Source: Klebsormidium nitens | Taxonomy: Eukaryota; Streptophyta; Klebsormidiophyceae; Klebsormidiales; Klebsormidiaceae | Length of the DNA: 64,000 nt | Direction: 5' to 3' | Assembly: GCA_000708835.1 (NCBI GenBank) | Contig: DF236957.1 | Coordinates: 415,629-479,628, forward strand | In this document: positions 22,701-33,264 of the stretch, in pieces | How the letters are laid out: each line of letters begins with the position of its first letter | Position numbering within the stretch: position 1 is the stretch's first letter | Translations under genes and position numbers: made by a program | Notes under the pieces: generated by a model | Databases searched by the model: none | The model's input: the letters and a program-made list of their open reading frames with translations, nothing else | What the model was told of the DNA's origin: nothing

Positions 22701-25700
22701 ACTCCCCGCTCATCCCCCCGTCCCGGATATCGATCTTTTCCAGGGGGGCCGGCTCGTTCGCCTGGTTTGCTAGATACTTCACCGAAAGTGGGTGTTCGGG
22801 TGAAGTAGAACCGAGCTGTGCCGCTTCTTTCCGGTCGGTCGGGGGCCGGCCCCCCTTGAGCTTGAAGCGCACCCGTTGGAGAGCGAACGCGGTAGCGAAG
22901 ATAAAGAGGAGGTAGAAGCCCGCGAGGGCGGCAACGCCGTACCAGACCCACGTGAATGTGACGGGGTACTGCAAGGGCAGAGAATTGCAGCGTTTCAGAA
23001 TCCTTACTTCTTTTCAATAACTTGATAGTGAAGTGTTGAGCTTTCTTCTGATGACATTTCAAACCGGCTAGGCCGTACCAAACCCACGTTGTCCTGATTA
23101 AACCTGTCGAAAGGAAAGTTTGAACTTTAGGCACATGTGATCTCTACAATACCATAAAAAAGTTCTTAAAATCCAGACTTGCAGGGGTTAAAGAAGTAGA
23201 GACGGCCGGGTGCTCGAAACACGATGAATCGACATCACGAATGACGGGACAGTGCAGAAGAGCGGAGCGAGATTTTGAGGGAGGGGGCCAGAATTGTGAA
23301 GAACCAGAGCGCGGGAGATAAGGAAGCAAGCACAGCGTCCCTGTACGACGTCTTCGAAAGCTTGGAAGGACAAAGAGCGTCTACAACCAGCTCACATTGT
23401 ATCCTTGGAGGTACGACTTCCCGAGCCGCTCGTCCGGCGCCTGGCAGTAGGTTGCGATCGCAAGCTGCTGCGCGGCGCAGATGGCGTTGTACTTGGAGGA
23501 GAGGAACTCGTTGAGAACGAGGCTCGTGTGGGCCCATTGCAGGGGCGACGCATAGTAGGCCCAGATCCAGCCCTTGGGCACCTGGTCCTTGACGACGAAG
23601 AAGCCGGAGAAAACGAAGCACAGCGCCAGCACCGAGCCTGCGGGAAAATGAAACTGGGTCAAGTCCAGAATTAGGGTTGTCAGAGAATTAGGGACGACTA
23701 CGCAGGGTTGGCTTTGAGGGAAGTGGGTTACAAGATTTAGTCATACTTGGCGCCCAAGACGCCGTAGAAGACGAAGCACAGCGCCAGCACGGAGCCTTCG
23801 GGAAAATGAACCCGGGTCAAGACCAGATCTAGGGTTTGCGGATAATTTGACGAGCTTGGTTTGGAGTTAGTGGGTTGGTTACTTAAAATAAGATCTGCGC
23901 CCAAGGAGCCGAAGAAGACGAAGCACAGCGCCAGCACGGAGCCTGCGGGAAAGTATTCACTGATCCCAAACCTAGCCTACGAACCAACTAGTGCAAGCTC
24001 TTGAATTGAGATGAATACGATTGGGTTGATTGCTTTCCTTAGTCTCCGGTCAAGATGCGTCAAGAAGCCGGAATAAGGAAGCACAACGCCAGCACCGAGC
24101 CTACCGGAAAGGAAGCTTTCTTGAGCACAAAGTCGGCGTTCAGAAAGTCCGAGCACGACCTCGTGACGTTCAGACGGACTGGGTTGACGTGGTAAATTTT
24201 CTTTAGGGCCAGGAAACGAACTAAGGAACTAAGGAACCAACAGTGCAGCGGATCGTGTTCGGCTCGAATAGGGAACCCGTCTGAGCAAAAGGCCGTTCAT
24301 GATCAGCCCCTCTACATTGCAGTGTCATCAAGGCTTATCAACGCAAAAATGCATCCAATCAGACACGCTTGACGAAAAGGGCCAGTACTAACCGGTGGCT
24401 GCGGTGGCCCTGTTTTTGGAGGGGCTGACGGTGACCATGAAGCGCACGAGCGCGGCGCCCACGAGGGAGACCAAAAAGACGACGAGCAGGAAGATGAAGA
24501 AGTGGGAGCCGCCGTGGGTGGCGGTGAGGCCGGAGAAGAAGTAGACGAACGGCGCGAAGAACACCACCTGGATCAGAGACAGAGTTTGTTGTAAGATACT
24601 TCAGGGGAGTTTTGGAGAGTGAAGAAGGTTACGTGGGCGCCGAGGCCGCCGACAATAGAGTTAGAAGAGTACAGACGATGCGGGAAGAAGGAGTTTGAGC
24701 AACGGGAGTCGGTGTCATTGAGTGCTTCGAAAAAGATGACCGCCTTGGCGATCAAAAATATGTCGTGGTCAATGCGTCGACTTTGAGGATTGCACAGCTA
24801 AAGTAGCGCACCGCCTCTCAGAAAAAGATGATACCGACCTGAAACTCCTCAAGAGTGTCATTGCTCACCACAAAAGGAAACGACAATCGGCATTCAAACG
24901 AGTGTGTCCAGAATGGCTTGAAATATCGAGCACTGCGAGAGAAGATTGAATCCCAAGGACCAAGTCTCGAGTTCACCATGTACGCTCACCTCAAAGACAG
25001 AGAACGGCACGCCGACGAGCATGCGTAGTAATGCATGGTTCTTAAAGAACCTCACGGGCAGAGCAGACAGAGATTATGCGCCGTGCGCCCTCACCTCAAA
25101 CACAGAGAACGGCACGCCGACGAACAAGGTCACAGAAAGGCACGGTCTCCCAGCATTACCAGATCTGAAAGAAAGCATAGAACAAAGTCTCAGAGACCGC
25201 CGAGCCAGCTCACCTCAAACACAGAGAAGGGCACGCCGACGAGCGTGTCCGCGATGACGTACGGAACCACCCGGAAAAAGCGTGCGTCGCGCTGCTTGTA
25301 CAGCACCTGCCGCTCGTCGAACTTTGCGGACACGGACGCGAGCGAGTTGAGGACGGGGATCAGGACGGCCGCGAACGTGATCGCGCGCCGCAGGTCGTAG
25401 CTCTCGCGGGACGGCGAGTTGGTCACCTGCCAGAAGATGGTTCCCGTCACCACGGCCAGCAGGAGCGCCTGCCAAAGTAGAGAGGAGCGTTTAGTCTCGA
25501 GAAAATTCTGTAGAACTTGGTAAGTTTGAATGGAAGTTAGATGGATTGGCTCAAGCGCAAAGAACCAGTCATTTGTCAGAAATGGAGCTAGTAATCATGG
25601 CGAGCAGAGCGGCCGCAGGCCCGAGAGGAGTTGGGCCTTTGTCGGGAACGGTGGTTTTCAATGTCGCTCTGTCGAAAATCTTTCAAACACTATTCGAAAA

Positions 25701-28700
25701 GTTTGTCTCGTCTCTCGTTTGCCAGGAGATAATGCACATCACCACGGCGAGCAGGAGGGCTTGCGAGGTGGAGAGGAAACGTGCCCTTCAGTTGAATCGT
25801 TTCAGATTTGGAAAGTCCGTAAAAGAAAAAAGCATGACGCAAGCGCACAGAATCTGGTCCCCTGCCGGAAGATGGTGCCAGGGCACGGCCAGCAGGAGTA
25901 CCTGCAAAAAGGATCCGAACATCAAACGGCTTGCTTCTCAAGGAACCGCTCGTCAACCTGACCGAGTCCAAGTGAAGTCGCAACTTACCAGGAACAGTCG
26001 TGACAGAGTAAGGTACAAGTCCCGGCTCCCAATGGCCCACTGGCGGCCCGCCAGCGTGGCGGCTGACTTGAAGAAGCCCTGCACGTACTCCTTCTCGTAC
26101 TCGCGGCGATCCTCTTCCAGCAACTGCATCCGATCAGCAAATCACGTTTTAGGGTGCAGGATGCCACACTTCTTTGTGACGCATGAGAAAGTTGTGACAA
26201 CGTCCCTCTTTCCAAGTTGCTTCAGAGTCGAAAGAGGCGTTCTGTGTAGCTCTGGAATTCATGTACAGCAGACATGAGCAGTGTGGGCGCAAACAGGTTG
26301 GCTCATTTCACTCACCATTATGATCGAGTCAGGACAGCAGTAAAAGTCAAGGCCCCGGAAGCAACCGCTCGTGGGGCCCCCGTTAGAAACGTCATTGAGC
26401 AACAGTGAGCAACAGTCCGCAGGTCACATATTCAAAAAAATCAAATTTACCGTGTCTACGATTTGTTAACTGCGCCAGAACTCTCAAGGCAGTTCCTTTT
26501 TACGTACCTCAGGCAGCGGCCTCTCAAGCTGTAGGCGAACAGGCTCCCTCGACCGCTCAATCCGCTCTTCCACTGCCTCCGCGCTCCGAATCCTGCAAGG
26601 TTGAGGTTTGACCACCTTTTCGCTGCAGTTTCAATCTGGATGGACCATCTTGCTAAATCTGCTCGGTTCGAAAGCTGAGCAGCCATTAGCAACATTTCAA
26701 GGAACATGGGTGTACCAACCAGTTTGCCGTATTGCCGTCGATATTGGTCAGGACTTTGGTCTCAAGCTACATCAATAAAGCGTGAAACCTGACAAAGGGT
26801 CGAACTTTGATAGTGATCAGAGTCCATAGCAACTTTCTCTTTACCAGTGAGCGAATAATGGCACAGTGCTAACACATATATCCACTCAAAAGTCGAAACA
26901 ATTCGCAACAGCGACGCCTTAGAAGCACCTCGCAATGAAAGATTGCTGCACCACTTCGCTAATCCTCACAATCAGCATTAGTGCAGAGTAGACCACTCTT
27001 TGCCATTCAAAAAGCGTCTGGACTCACCCATTCAGCGCAAGGTATTCCAGCTTTCCGTTGGGCCCAGACACCCCCGTGATCTGATCCCCCGGTAATGGTG
27101 GGGCGGTAAAGGTCATGGAGCACACGCGCAGGTTGGCCTCCTCGTCTAGGTTGGACACCAGGGCGCCCTTTCCAACACGGGTGTCTTGCAGATGGAGTCC
27201 GAGCGGGTGAGGACACGTGGTCCAAAAGGTCAGGTTGGTCTCGGGGGAGTCCACTATACGCTTGACCTGCGGGAGAACGGAAGTGCACCTGGCGTTCAGA
27301 GGCGGGAGAAAGCGGGCGTAGAATTTGCATGTCGATCTCAATCAACGATGCAGAGGAGCAAGTCGTGGTCCAATGCGGAGTCTTGAGACAAGACCCACCC
27401 GCGTGACTATGCAGTCCTCAACCTTTCCTAGCTTTCAAAATGAGTCCCAGTTTAACATGAGCAACTAGGTCTATGGTACGAAAATTTCTAAAGTCGCTTC
27501 ATCATGAAGCCGAACGCCCAACGAGGCTTTCAACGTGAAGGGACTCTGACGTTGCCGGAGTTTTTGAGAGAGCCTCTCCGAACTGCAAAGTTGTTCAATT
27601 GGAGAAGCCCGGTCTTGTTGGGAAACCCCTATCCAGAGGACCAAACAATTAGGTGGACATGAAACACAAACAAACACACTCCCAGCGTAGACGTACAGCC
27701 AAGAATGATTTCGCCCGTGCCCAGTTCCACCCCTGTAAAATCGACTGACCTCTCGGCAGTACTCGGACGTCTCGTACGCTTGGACAAAGCCGTCGGACGA
27801 CAGCTTGGGGAAGCCCGGCAGCAGGAACAGCTCTCCGGCGCCCGTCGTCACCTCCTGGAGGAAGTCAGCAACATCGCACAAGGGGGGCTTGATGTACCTG
27901 CAGGAGGAGGGGGTAACTTACAATCATCGATGATCGCGTTCTTATGAATTCAGGCGCTCGTAGATGGGAAAGAAAGCGTTCGACTCTGGAAGGGGTAGGT
28001 ACAGTACCAATAACGGTCCTGCTGAAAAGATTGCTAAGAACGACGCGCCTTGATACCAACATGACGTCGTGCACGTTCCAAGAAGAAGTGGCATCGGAAC
28101 GTGGATGATGTTTCCCCGTTGAAATGGCCCGGAAGGTTTGCAATCTCCACCAGGTCTAATCTACTTAATGGCAATAACCGCGGCAACGATGGCCCGTAAG
28201 AAGGGTATAGCAGACGACTTCACAATTGAATAGCCAAACACCCAGCTCCTTGCTCCAGGCTCTGGAAAAACAAGAAGCGTCTTTGCGGGGTAAACCGACG
28301 CAGCCCTCGTCTCAAGTTTGAAGCGGAAGAGAAACACCTATCATTCCTGATTCCGCGGAAAGGCCTCGTACATAACCGCATGGAGGATACAAAAGCAACC
28401 TTCTGAGAAACGTGGGCATAAAAGAGTCTACTTCTGACTAAGTCTCTTACCCGAGGCTCTGGAAGTAAGAAAGGACGTCTTCTCGGGGGCCCTGGTAAAC
28501 GACGCGGCCTTCGTGGAGCAGGATGAGGCGGTCGAAAAGATCAAACACTTCTGGCGGGGGCTGCTGCAGCGAAAACAGGTTGGTGGTGCCAAACACGCGC
28601 GCCATCGTGCGGATAGCAGCCACGATGTCATACCTGGAAGTAAGCAGAAGGGTCAGAAACCTCAAGGGTTTCGGTTTGAGCTTTACGAGACAGCCGCCTC

Positions 28701-31700
28701 CTCAAACAAGAGGTCTGATAGGAGTCTAAGACTTGGTAGCATCTGTGTCAATCGTTTCTTCGAATGATGAACGTCAAGAGACGTCCGAAAAGAAACGTTG
28801 TGATGTGTATCATGATGAACACTCAGAGATGGTGTTGCTGATCTGTCAAGGACGCCACTTAGCCCGATTCTCTAACCCCTCACGCTCGGCGCCCCTTTCC
28901 AGTCACCTAGTCATTGTGCCTTGTTTGCATCGATCGCGCTCTATCCAATCCCGAACTTGTGGTTTCGCCAAACCCGAATCTTATATCACGGCACCAGCAA
29001 AGCTTCGTCAAAGGTAGGGCCTCGGACCCTCGACAGCAACCCAATCGACTCAGGATCGACTGTGAGAATAAGACACGGGTGAAAACCATCGAAACGGCAC
29101 TCACAACGTTCCGTTATCCAGCCCCGTCGTGAAGTCGTCGAAGAAGTACGCCGCATACGTGCCCGCCAGCATCTCTGCGCTTGTGACCCGCAGCCGCTCG
29201 GCCGTCGCGAGGCCCTTCGCGCCCTTGCCGAGCAGCGTGTTGCCTGCCGCGGTCAGGCCCAAAAGCTGGAGAACCACCTCCAGGCGAGGGTCCTGCATGG
29301 AACATCAGTGAAGGTTAGAAACAGGGGGGGGGGAACGTACATGGTCCACGTCTGGATCCTGAGCAGAGGACTCTTTCGGCTGGAACACGACCTCCGGAAT
29401 CTGGTCAGACAATGGGTGTATCAGTTTGAGCTGTTAAAATTGTGCGTGCTTCCAAGGTCAACGGGCTAAACTTGACCATCAAGCGAACCCCAAAATCAGA
29501 CATTCGTGGCGTCACACAATCACCAGGGTTGTCAAGGTACTTAGAGCTCAGGGCCCCAGCGTAGCACGATTCGCCCGCAGCAAACAGGCCCAGCAGTTGG
29601 AAACGGATTCTCCACCGAAACACCGCAAAGCTCAACCTTGTAAAGCCCACAACGTCCTAAAAACTCGTCACTGTACCTCCACCGCCTCTACTTATCAGTC
29701 CGGCTAGAAAGAGATACTTGAACAAGCAAAACGTCTCTCACCTGTCCCTCCGCAATCGCATCCCCGACAAGCTGTTTAAGCTCTGCCGCGTCCTTGTTTT
29801 TGTGCATGCCTGCATCCGTGCAGTCCCGCGCAAACTCGCACGTCTCGCGCACCGTTAGGTTTGCAAGGTGTTCCCGCTGCTCGGCAATGTAAGCGGCGAT
29901 CCGCTTGGCATTCAGCTTCGAGAGGGGCTGTCCGTTGTAGGTGATCTCGCCCGCTTTTTCGGTGTTCTTGTCCAGCTTGGCACGACCCGATAGGACCTGA
30001 CGAGCATGAAAGAGGAGTCTCAGAATTGCGGAATGAGTTTGGAGGGGCTGTCGCAACAAATTGCAATTGTTGCGCAAGAGGCTAGATGAGTTAAAAACGG
30101 CTATCCTTCATTTATCGAACGGCCCAAGTCCTGCAATTGTCCAGACCGGGAGTCTGGTAAAGCGGCCAGGCTTGACCAATGTGCGATGAAGAAACTCTAA
30201 ATTTACCCCTGGAAGGCTCTGATTCGTACCCACTTCCATCCACGAGTTGCGTCGTTTGAGGTGCTCAAGAACCCTCGCATAGTCGAAATAACGTTGTGTT
30301 GCTGAAGACTCTTTCCCACCGCCCCTAAAAAGACCGAAGCTCAACACTTACCTGATGCAACGCAGTCTTGCCGCACCCTGGCGGCCCAAGGACCAGTGTC
30401 AAGCTGCCTGGCATGAGGAACCCCGTGATCCGATCGAGCATGGGAATGATCTTGTGGGGTCTCGGCAGCACTGCATCGCGGAAACGTCCCAGGAACGCCC
30501 GCTCGAAGCTGCTGGCGACCGTGATTCCGCCCTCGATCTCAGGCCGGATGCGCGCGGCGTAGATGACGTCCTTAAACTTGATGACCTGCAAGCGAGAATC
30601 GGGGATGCCTTCAAACGGTTTTGAATGGCTTCTTCAAAGCGCTTGTGACGATGATTCGTCGGCAGACGACACGAGAGTCAGTGCTTGTGGCTCACTCTCT
30701 TTGCACTTATTACATGTCGCTGGATTGAAAGCTATTTCAGGATAGACGGTGATTGAGCCTTAAGGTGCTCCAACTTGATTTTTGGCTACTGCTGCCCTCA
30801 AGGTATGCTATCCATACCAACTTGAAACTGCTATAGCACCACGCTTTTCCCAAAACTTCACCAACTGACGTACTGCCGACTCAACCTAAAAGAATCTGCA
30901 ACAAATCAAATGAAGTTCTTCTCAACCAGCACACCCAGAGTCCCGTTCTGAGCCCCCACCTGCGCCGGCAGCGGCTTCAGCAGCGGTGCGATGCGCATCA
31001 GAAACTCGAGCAGCCCGTGCTTGAGCAGCTTCTCGATCCCCGTCAGGTCGCGGTCCTCCTCCAAATCCGCCGCCACAACGCGCTCCTCCACCAACTCTGA
31101 CGTCAGCTGGATGGCCGTGTCAACCAACCCGTAATCCATAAGCGTGTCGTAAAACTTGGCCACCAATTCCAATAAGCGATCCTCCCCCGCACCAAAGAGG
31201 TACCGTTTCAGCTCGTCCGTGAGAAGCGCCGAACCCCCCTGGCCCATTTCTAACCCCTCAAGATCGTGCAACATGTCCACGTTCAGGGGGGTCCGCTCGG
31301 TCACACCGTCCTCCTCGTCGGGCCGGTGCAGCAGCCCCCCGTTCGGTTGTGCGGGTTCCAAGGGGGGTGGCTTCGCAACTGGCGCTTGCTGTTCTTGTTC
31401 CCGATTCTCCACCCTCTCACTCTGCATCCGTTCGGCCTGTCTCCTTTCACTGTCTCTCTTCTCTGACTCCATCTCTGGCCGTGACCTGGTTGGGCCTGAG
31501 TGCTTTGGTAGGAGTTCCACTTCCCCAGAGGGGATTTCCGGCTTCGAGCTGTTGCTGCGGGGGGGAGTCCTCCAACGAGGAAGCTGCTGGCGTTTCTGTG
31601 CGCGCTCTTGTGCGGATTCTTGGCTGGCACCATAAAGGGGGCCCGACCTGAAAAGAGCAGGGTATGTAAGAGGTCAGTGACGGACAAGAAAGGCTTGAAG

Positions 31701-33264
31701 GCTTAATACTCCTGAAGCCGTGAGATATGAGAAAACTGGAGAGAAAACGAGAAAGTGTTTGTTTGAAGACTCATTCATTGGTCTGCATCCGAAGACTATA
31801 CTTACCGGGCTCTGTACTGAACTACGGCCCCAGGTATGTAAGAGGTCAGTGACGGACAAGGCCTGATGCAGCTTATGAAGCCGAGCTGTGAATGAAGTCA
31901 CCAGTGCGCTAGAAATGGTTACTTTAATCAGACGGTGGCATCAAAAGACCACCTTCAAAGACGAAAGTGGGCGAGCAGACCACCTGCAATATTAACAGTG
32001 AGCTTTCCACCAAGCTCGTCCGACCTTTGAGCAACCACCTCTACGGGGTTCCACCGATTCAGATTGGAAATAAGATCATGACATCTACGGCTTTTCATCA
32101 GTCAACTTCTGCTGTCATCGCCGGCGTTTCTTCTGAAAAAGTCCTCAGAAGAAACGCCACAGGAGCGCCGTCCATAAGGCCGCTCAAATCAGAAGGTACT
32201 CCGTAAGCAGCATGTCAGCGAACATTCAGACCCTTGGATCAACTCTCAGAAAGATAACCAAGCCCATTTTTGGTGCTGAAAAGGGTAGGGCCCCTAGTCC
32301 TTCCTCAAAAAAGAAGAGGGGCCTCCCCAAGCGCAAGATGGACCTACTTCTCAACTCCAACCCGTCATTCTCGCAAAGATTCACAATGACTGACCTCTGC
32401 CTTGGCAGTCTCCCGCCCTCGCTTCCGCTGGCCCATCCCCCCTCCGTTCGGGGGGTCGTTTGCCCATTGTCAATCGACCCCAGCTCCCACTGTCCGCTGT
32501 TCGACCTTGAGAGCGGCCCGCTCGGCGTTCTGAGCAGTGTCTGACTGGTGCTGCGAACCATCCCTTGGCTGTCGACGGGGACAAGCCTCCCGCTGGTGGT
32601 TCGGACCAAGCCCTGGCCATCTGGGGGCAGAAAATGTCCGCTACTAGTTCTCGCAAGGCCGCGTGAGGGGGGGCGCTGGGGATCGACCGGGTCGTTGGGG
32701 TTTGGGGGCTGGTCTAGAGGGCCGCTGAAACTGAGATTGTAGTTCTGTGGACCGCTGAAACTTAGGGACCTGAAAAAGCAGAAAAAGGAGTTAGTTGAAC
32801 ATTCTGTAACTCTGATAGAATGCTTAGCTGAAGAGCACTCTGCCGCCTTTTCTGCACTAGGAGCATGTTGCCATCTCGATCAAATATTAGGGTATGATTC
32901 AGATTGGTTAACATACTGACAACAGAGATATGCTCCAAGGACTTGCCGCCTGAAAAGCTGCATTTACATGTAGCAGGCTGTGCAACTTGGAACTCGGTTT
33001 GAAATAGAGCTGATATCAAGCGAAGGAACACACTTGACCCTACGGAATGGCTGCCACCGTCAGAAGGACAGACACATACTCTGCTTGCAGATAGACTCAA
33101 CCTCAGTCGACATGCAAGCTGTACCTCGGCAGAGAGGAGTTACTCTCCGAGCGCCTGATGGGAGCGAGCCCTGCGGACTGCAACCGCTGCTCCATCGTGA
33201 GCTCCCCGCTGTAGTTCCCGCTGCCCTGGCGGGCCACCTTGACGGGCCATGAGTTGCCCGACAT
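16716..33264 (-). CDS. Full-size ABC transporter, ABCG family, PDR type (26 exons)
   Basis: A pleiotropic-drug-resistance-type exporter with layout NBD1-TMD1-NBD2-TMD2, about 1860 residues. Exons: 33125-33264, 32395-32769, 30960-31647, 30352-30585, 29742-29996, 29341-29400, 29105-29292, 28451-28633, 27750-27897, 27028-27266, 26508-26592, 25989-26123, 25214-25468, 24393-24567, 23396-23637, 22618-22968, 21999-22219, 21469-21592, 20766-20917, 20232-20439, 19655-19858, 19203-19346, 18657-18848, 18023-18196, 17269-17562, 16716-16832. NBD1: Walker A GPPGCGKT (~468-475), diverged signature GLATAERLR, Walker B YFFDDFTTGLD, Q-loop-type SLQQP in place of the switch His. NBD2: Walker A GGPGAGKR (~1283-1290), signature LGIEQIKR, Walker B IIFFDEPTAGLDS, switch His in TSHQPS. 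TMD1 is in exons 12-15 and TMD2 in exons 22-26. The substrate cannot be inferred. The ~400-residue N-terminal extension is longer than in typical plant PDRs (~1450 residues in all). Confidence 0.92.
17133..17155. repeat. Echo copy of ABC exon 25 3' end inside the last intron
   Basis: The plus strand here reads CATTCTCCCTGCATTACCGG. It nearly repeats the true exon end at 17270-17293 (CATTCTCCCTGCACAACCGG), about 137 bp away within the intron. It lies downstream of the real donor in transcript sense. Confidence 0.75.
21282..21329. repeat. Interstitial telomere-like array, six CCCTAAAA octamers
   Basis: Six consecutive 8-mers fit CCCTAAAA (TTTTAGGG on the other strand): three are exact (21282, 21314, 21322) and three carry one substitution. 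The block lies in the intron between ABC exons 18 and 19 (20918-21468). TTTTAGGG is the Chlamydomonas-type telomere unit and has also, as I recall, been reported in Klebsormidium. Most land plants have TTTAGGG. Confidence 0.85.
23612..24117. repeat. Four-copy tandem series built around the start of ABC exon 15
   Basis: The true exon 15 start (acceptor at 23638) and its surroundings reappear at about 23771-23809, 23918-23952 and 24064-24112, with a period of ~145-160 bp. Each copy keeps the plus-strand core GAAGCACAGCGCCAGCAC (one change in the last) and an equivalent of the splice acceptor. On the minus strand three copies, the true one included, read GSVLALCFVF. The fourth is more decayed. 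The copies lie upstream of the real exon in transcript sense. Confidence 0.9.
24983..25128. repeat. Two echo copies of the ABC exon 13 3' end and donor site
   Basis: The true exon end (donor at 25213, plus strand CTCACCTCAAACACAGAGAA) is repeated at about 25090-25128 and 24984-25022. Each copy has a donor-like junction followed by GGCACGCCGACGA. They lie downstream of the real exon in transcript sense, inside the following intron, at ~105-120 bp spacing. Confidence 0.9.
25715..25905. repeat. Two echo copies of the ABC exon 13 5' end
   Basis: The beginning of exon 13 (true acceptor at 25469; plus strand CACGGCCAGCAGGAG) recurs at ~25715-25766 (CACGGCGAGCAGGAG) and ~25859-25905 (CACGGCCAGCAGGAG). 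Each copy includes an upstream stretch that matches deeper exon sequence, e.g. GAAGATGG. The first copy reads ALLLAVV on the minus strand, like the real exon. A weaker third remnant may lie near 25595. Confidence 0.85.
28252..28312. repeat. Echo copy of ABC exon 8 3' end
   Basis: This stretch (AGGCTCTGGAA, then AAGAAGCGTCTT, then GGTAAACCGACGC) follows the true exon 8 end at ~28451-28515 (AGGCTCTGGAA, AAGGACGTCTT, GGTAAACGACGC) in the same order and orientation, with small indels. It lies in the next intron, about 200 bp downstream in transcript sense. Confidence 0.75.
29573..29615. repeat. Echo copy of the start of ABC exon 7
   Basis: The plus strand reads CAAACAGGCCCAGCAGTTGG, echoing the true exon 7 segment (CAGGCCCAAAAGCTGG) at 29252. 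On the minus strand it reads FQLLGLFAAGES against LQLLGLTAAGNT. It lies upstream of the real exon in transcript sense, between exons 5 and 6. Confidence 0.65.
31661..31860. repeat. 28 bp perfect direct repeat beside ABC exon 3 acceptor
   Basis: An identical 28 bp sequence beginning GGTATGTAAGAGGTCAGTGA occurs at 31661-31688 and 31833-31860. The first copy lies just upstream (transcript sense) of the exon 3 acceptor. The second is preceded by a degraded match to that acceptor region. It may belong to the echo series. Confidence 0.85.
32123..32158. repeat. Perfect 14 bp stem hairpin in ABC intron 2
   Basis: GGCGTTTCTTCTGA at 32123-32136 pairs exactly with TCAGAAGAAACGCC at 32145-32158 across an 8-base loop. 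It lies in the 747 bp intron between exons 2 and 3. A role in splicing is possible but not shown. Confidence 0.85.

Larger units (their letters stand above)
30960..33264 (-). other. Non-canonical N-terminal extension of the ABC transporter (exons 1-3)
   Basis: Exons 1-3 encode about 401 residues before the first nucleotide-binding domain. Exon 2 is Ser/Gly/Pro/Arg-rich and repeats an R-x-x-S-[G/Q] motif: RTSSG, RTTSG, RSTSQ, RTPSG, RSNSG, RQRSG. Exon 3 has a Lys/Arg/Glu-rich stretch (ESEKRDSERRQAER) and then a predicted helical domain (LELVAKFYDTLMDYGLVDTA) leading to Walker A. The start ATG at 33264 follows GTCACC. The R-x-x-S repeats look like kinase or 14-3-3 sites, which is an inference. 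Confidence 0.75.
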
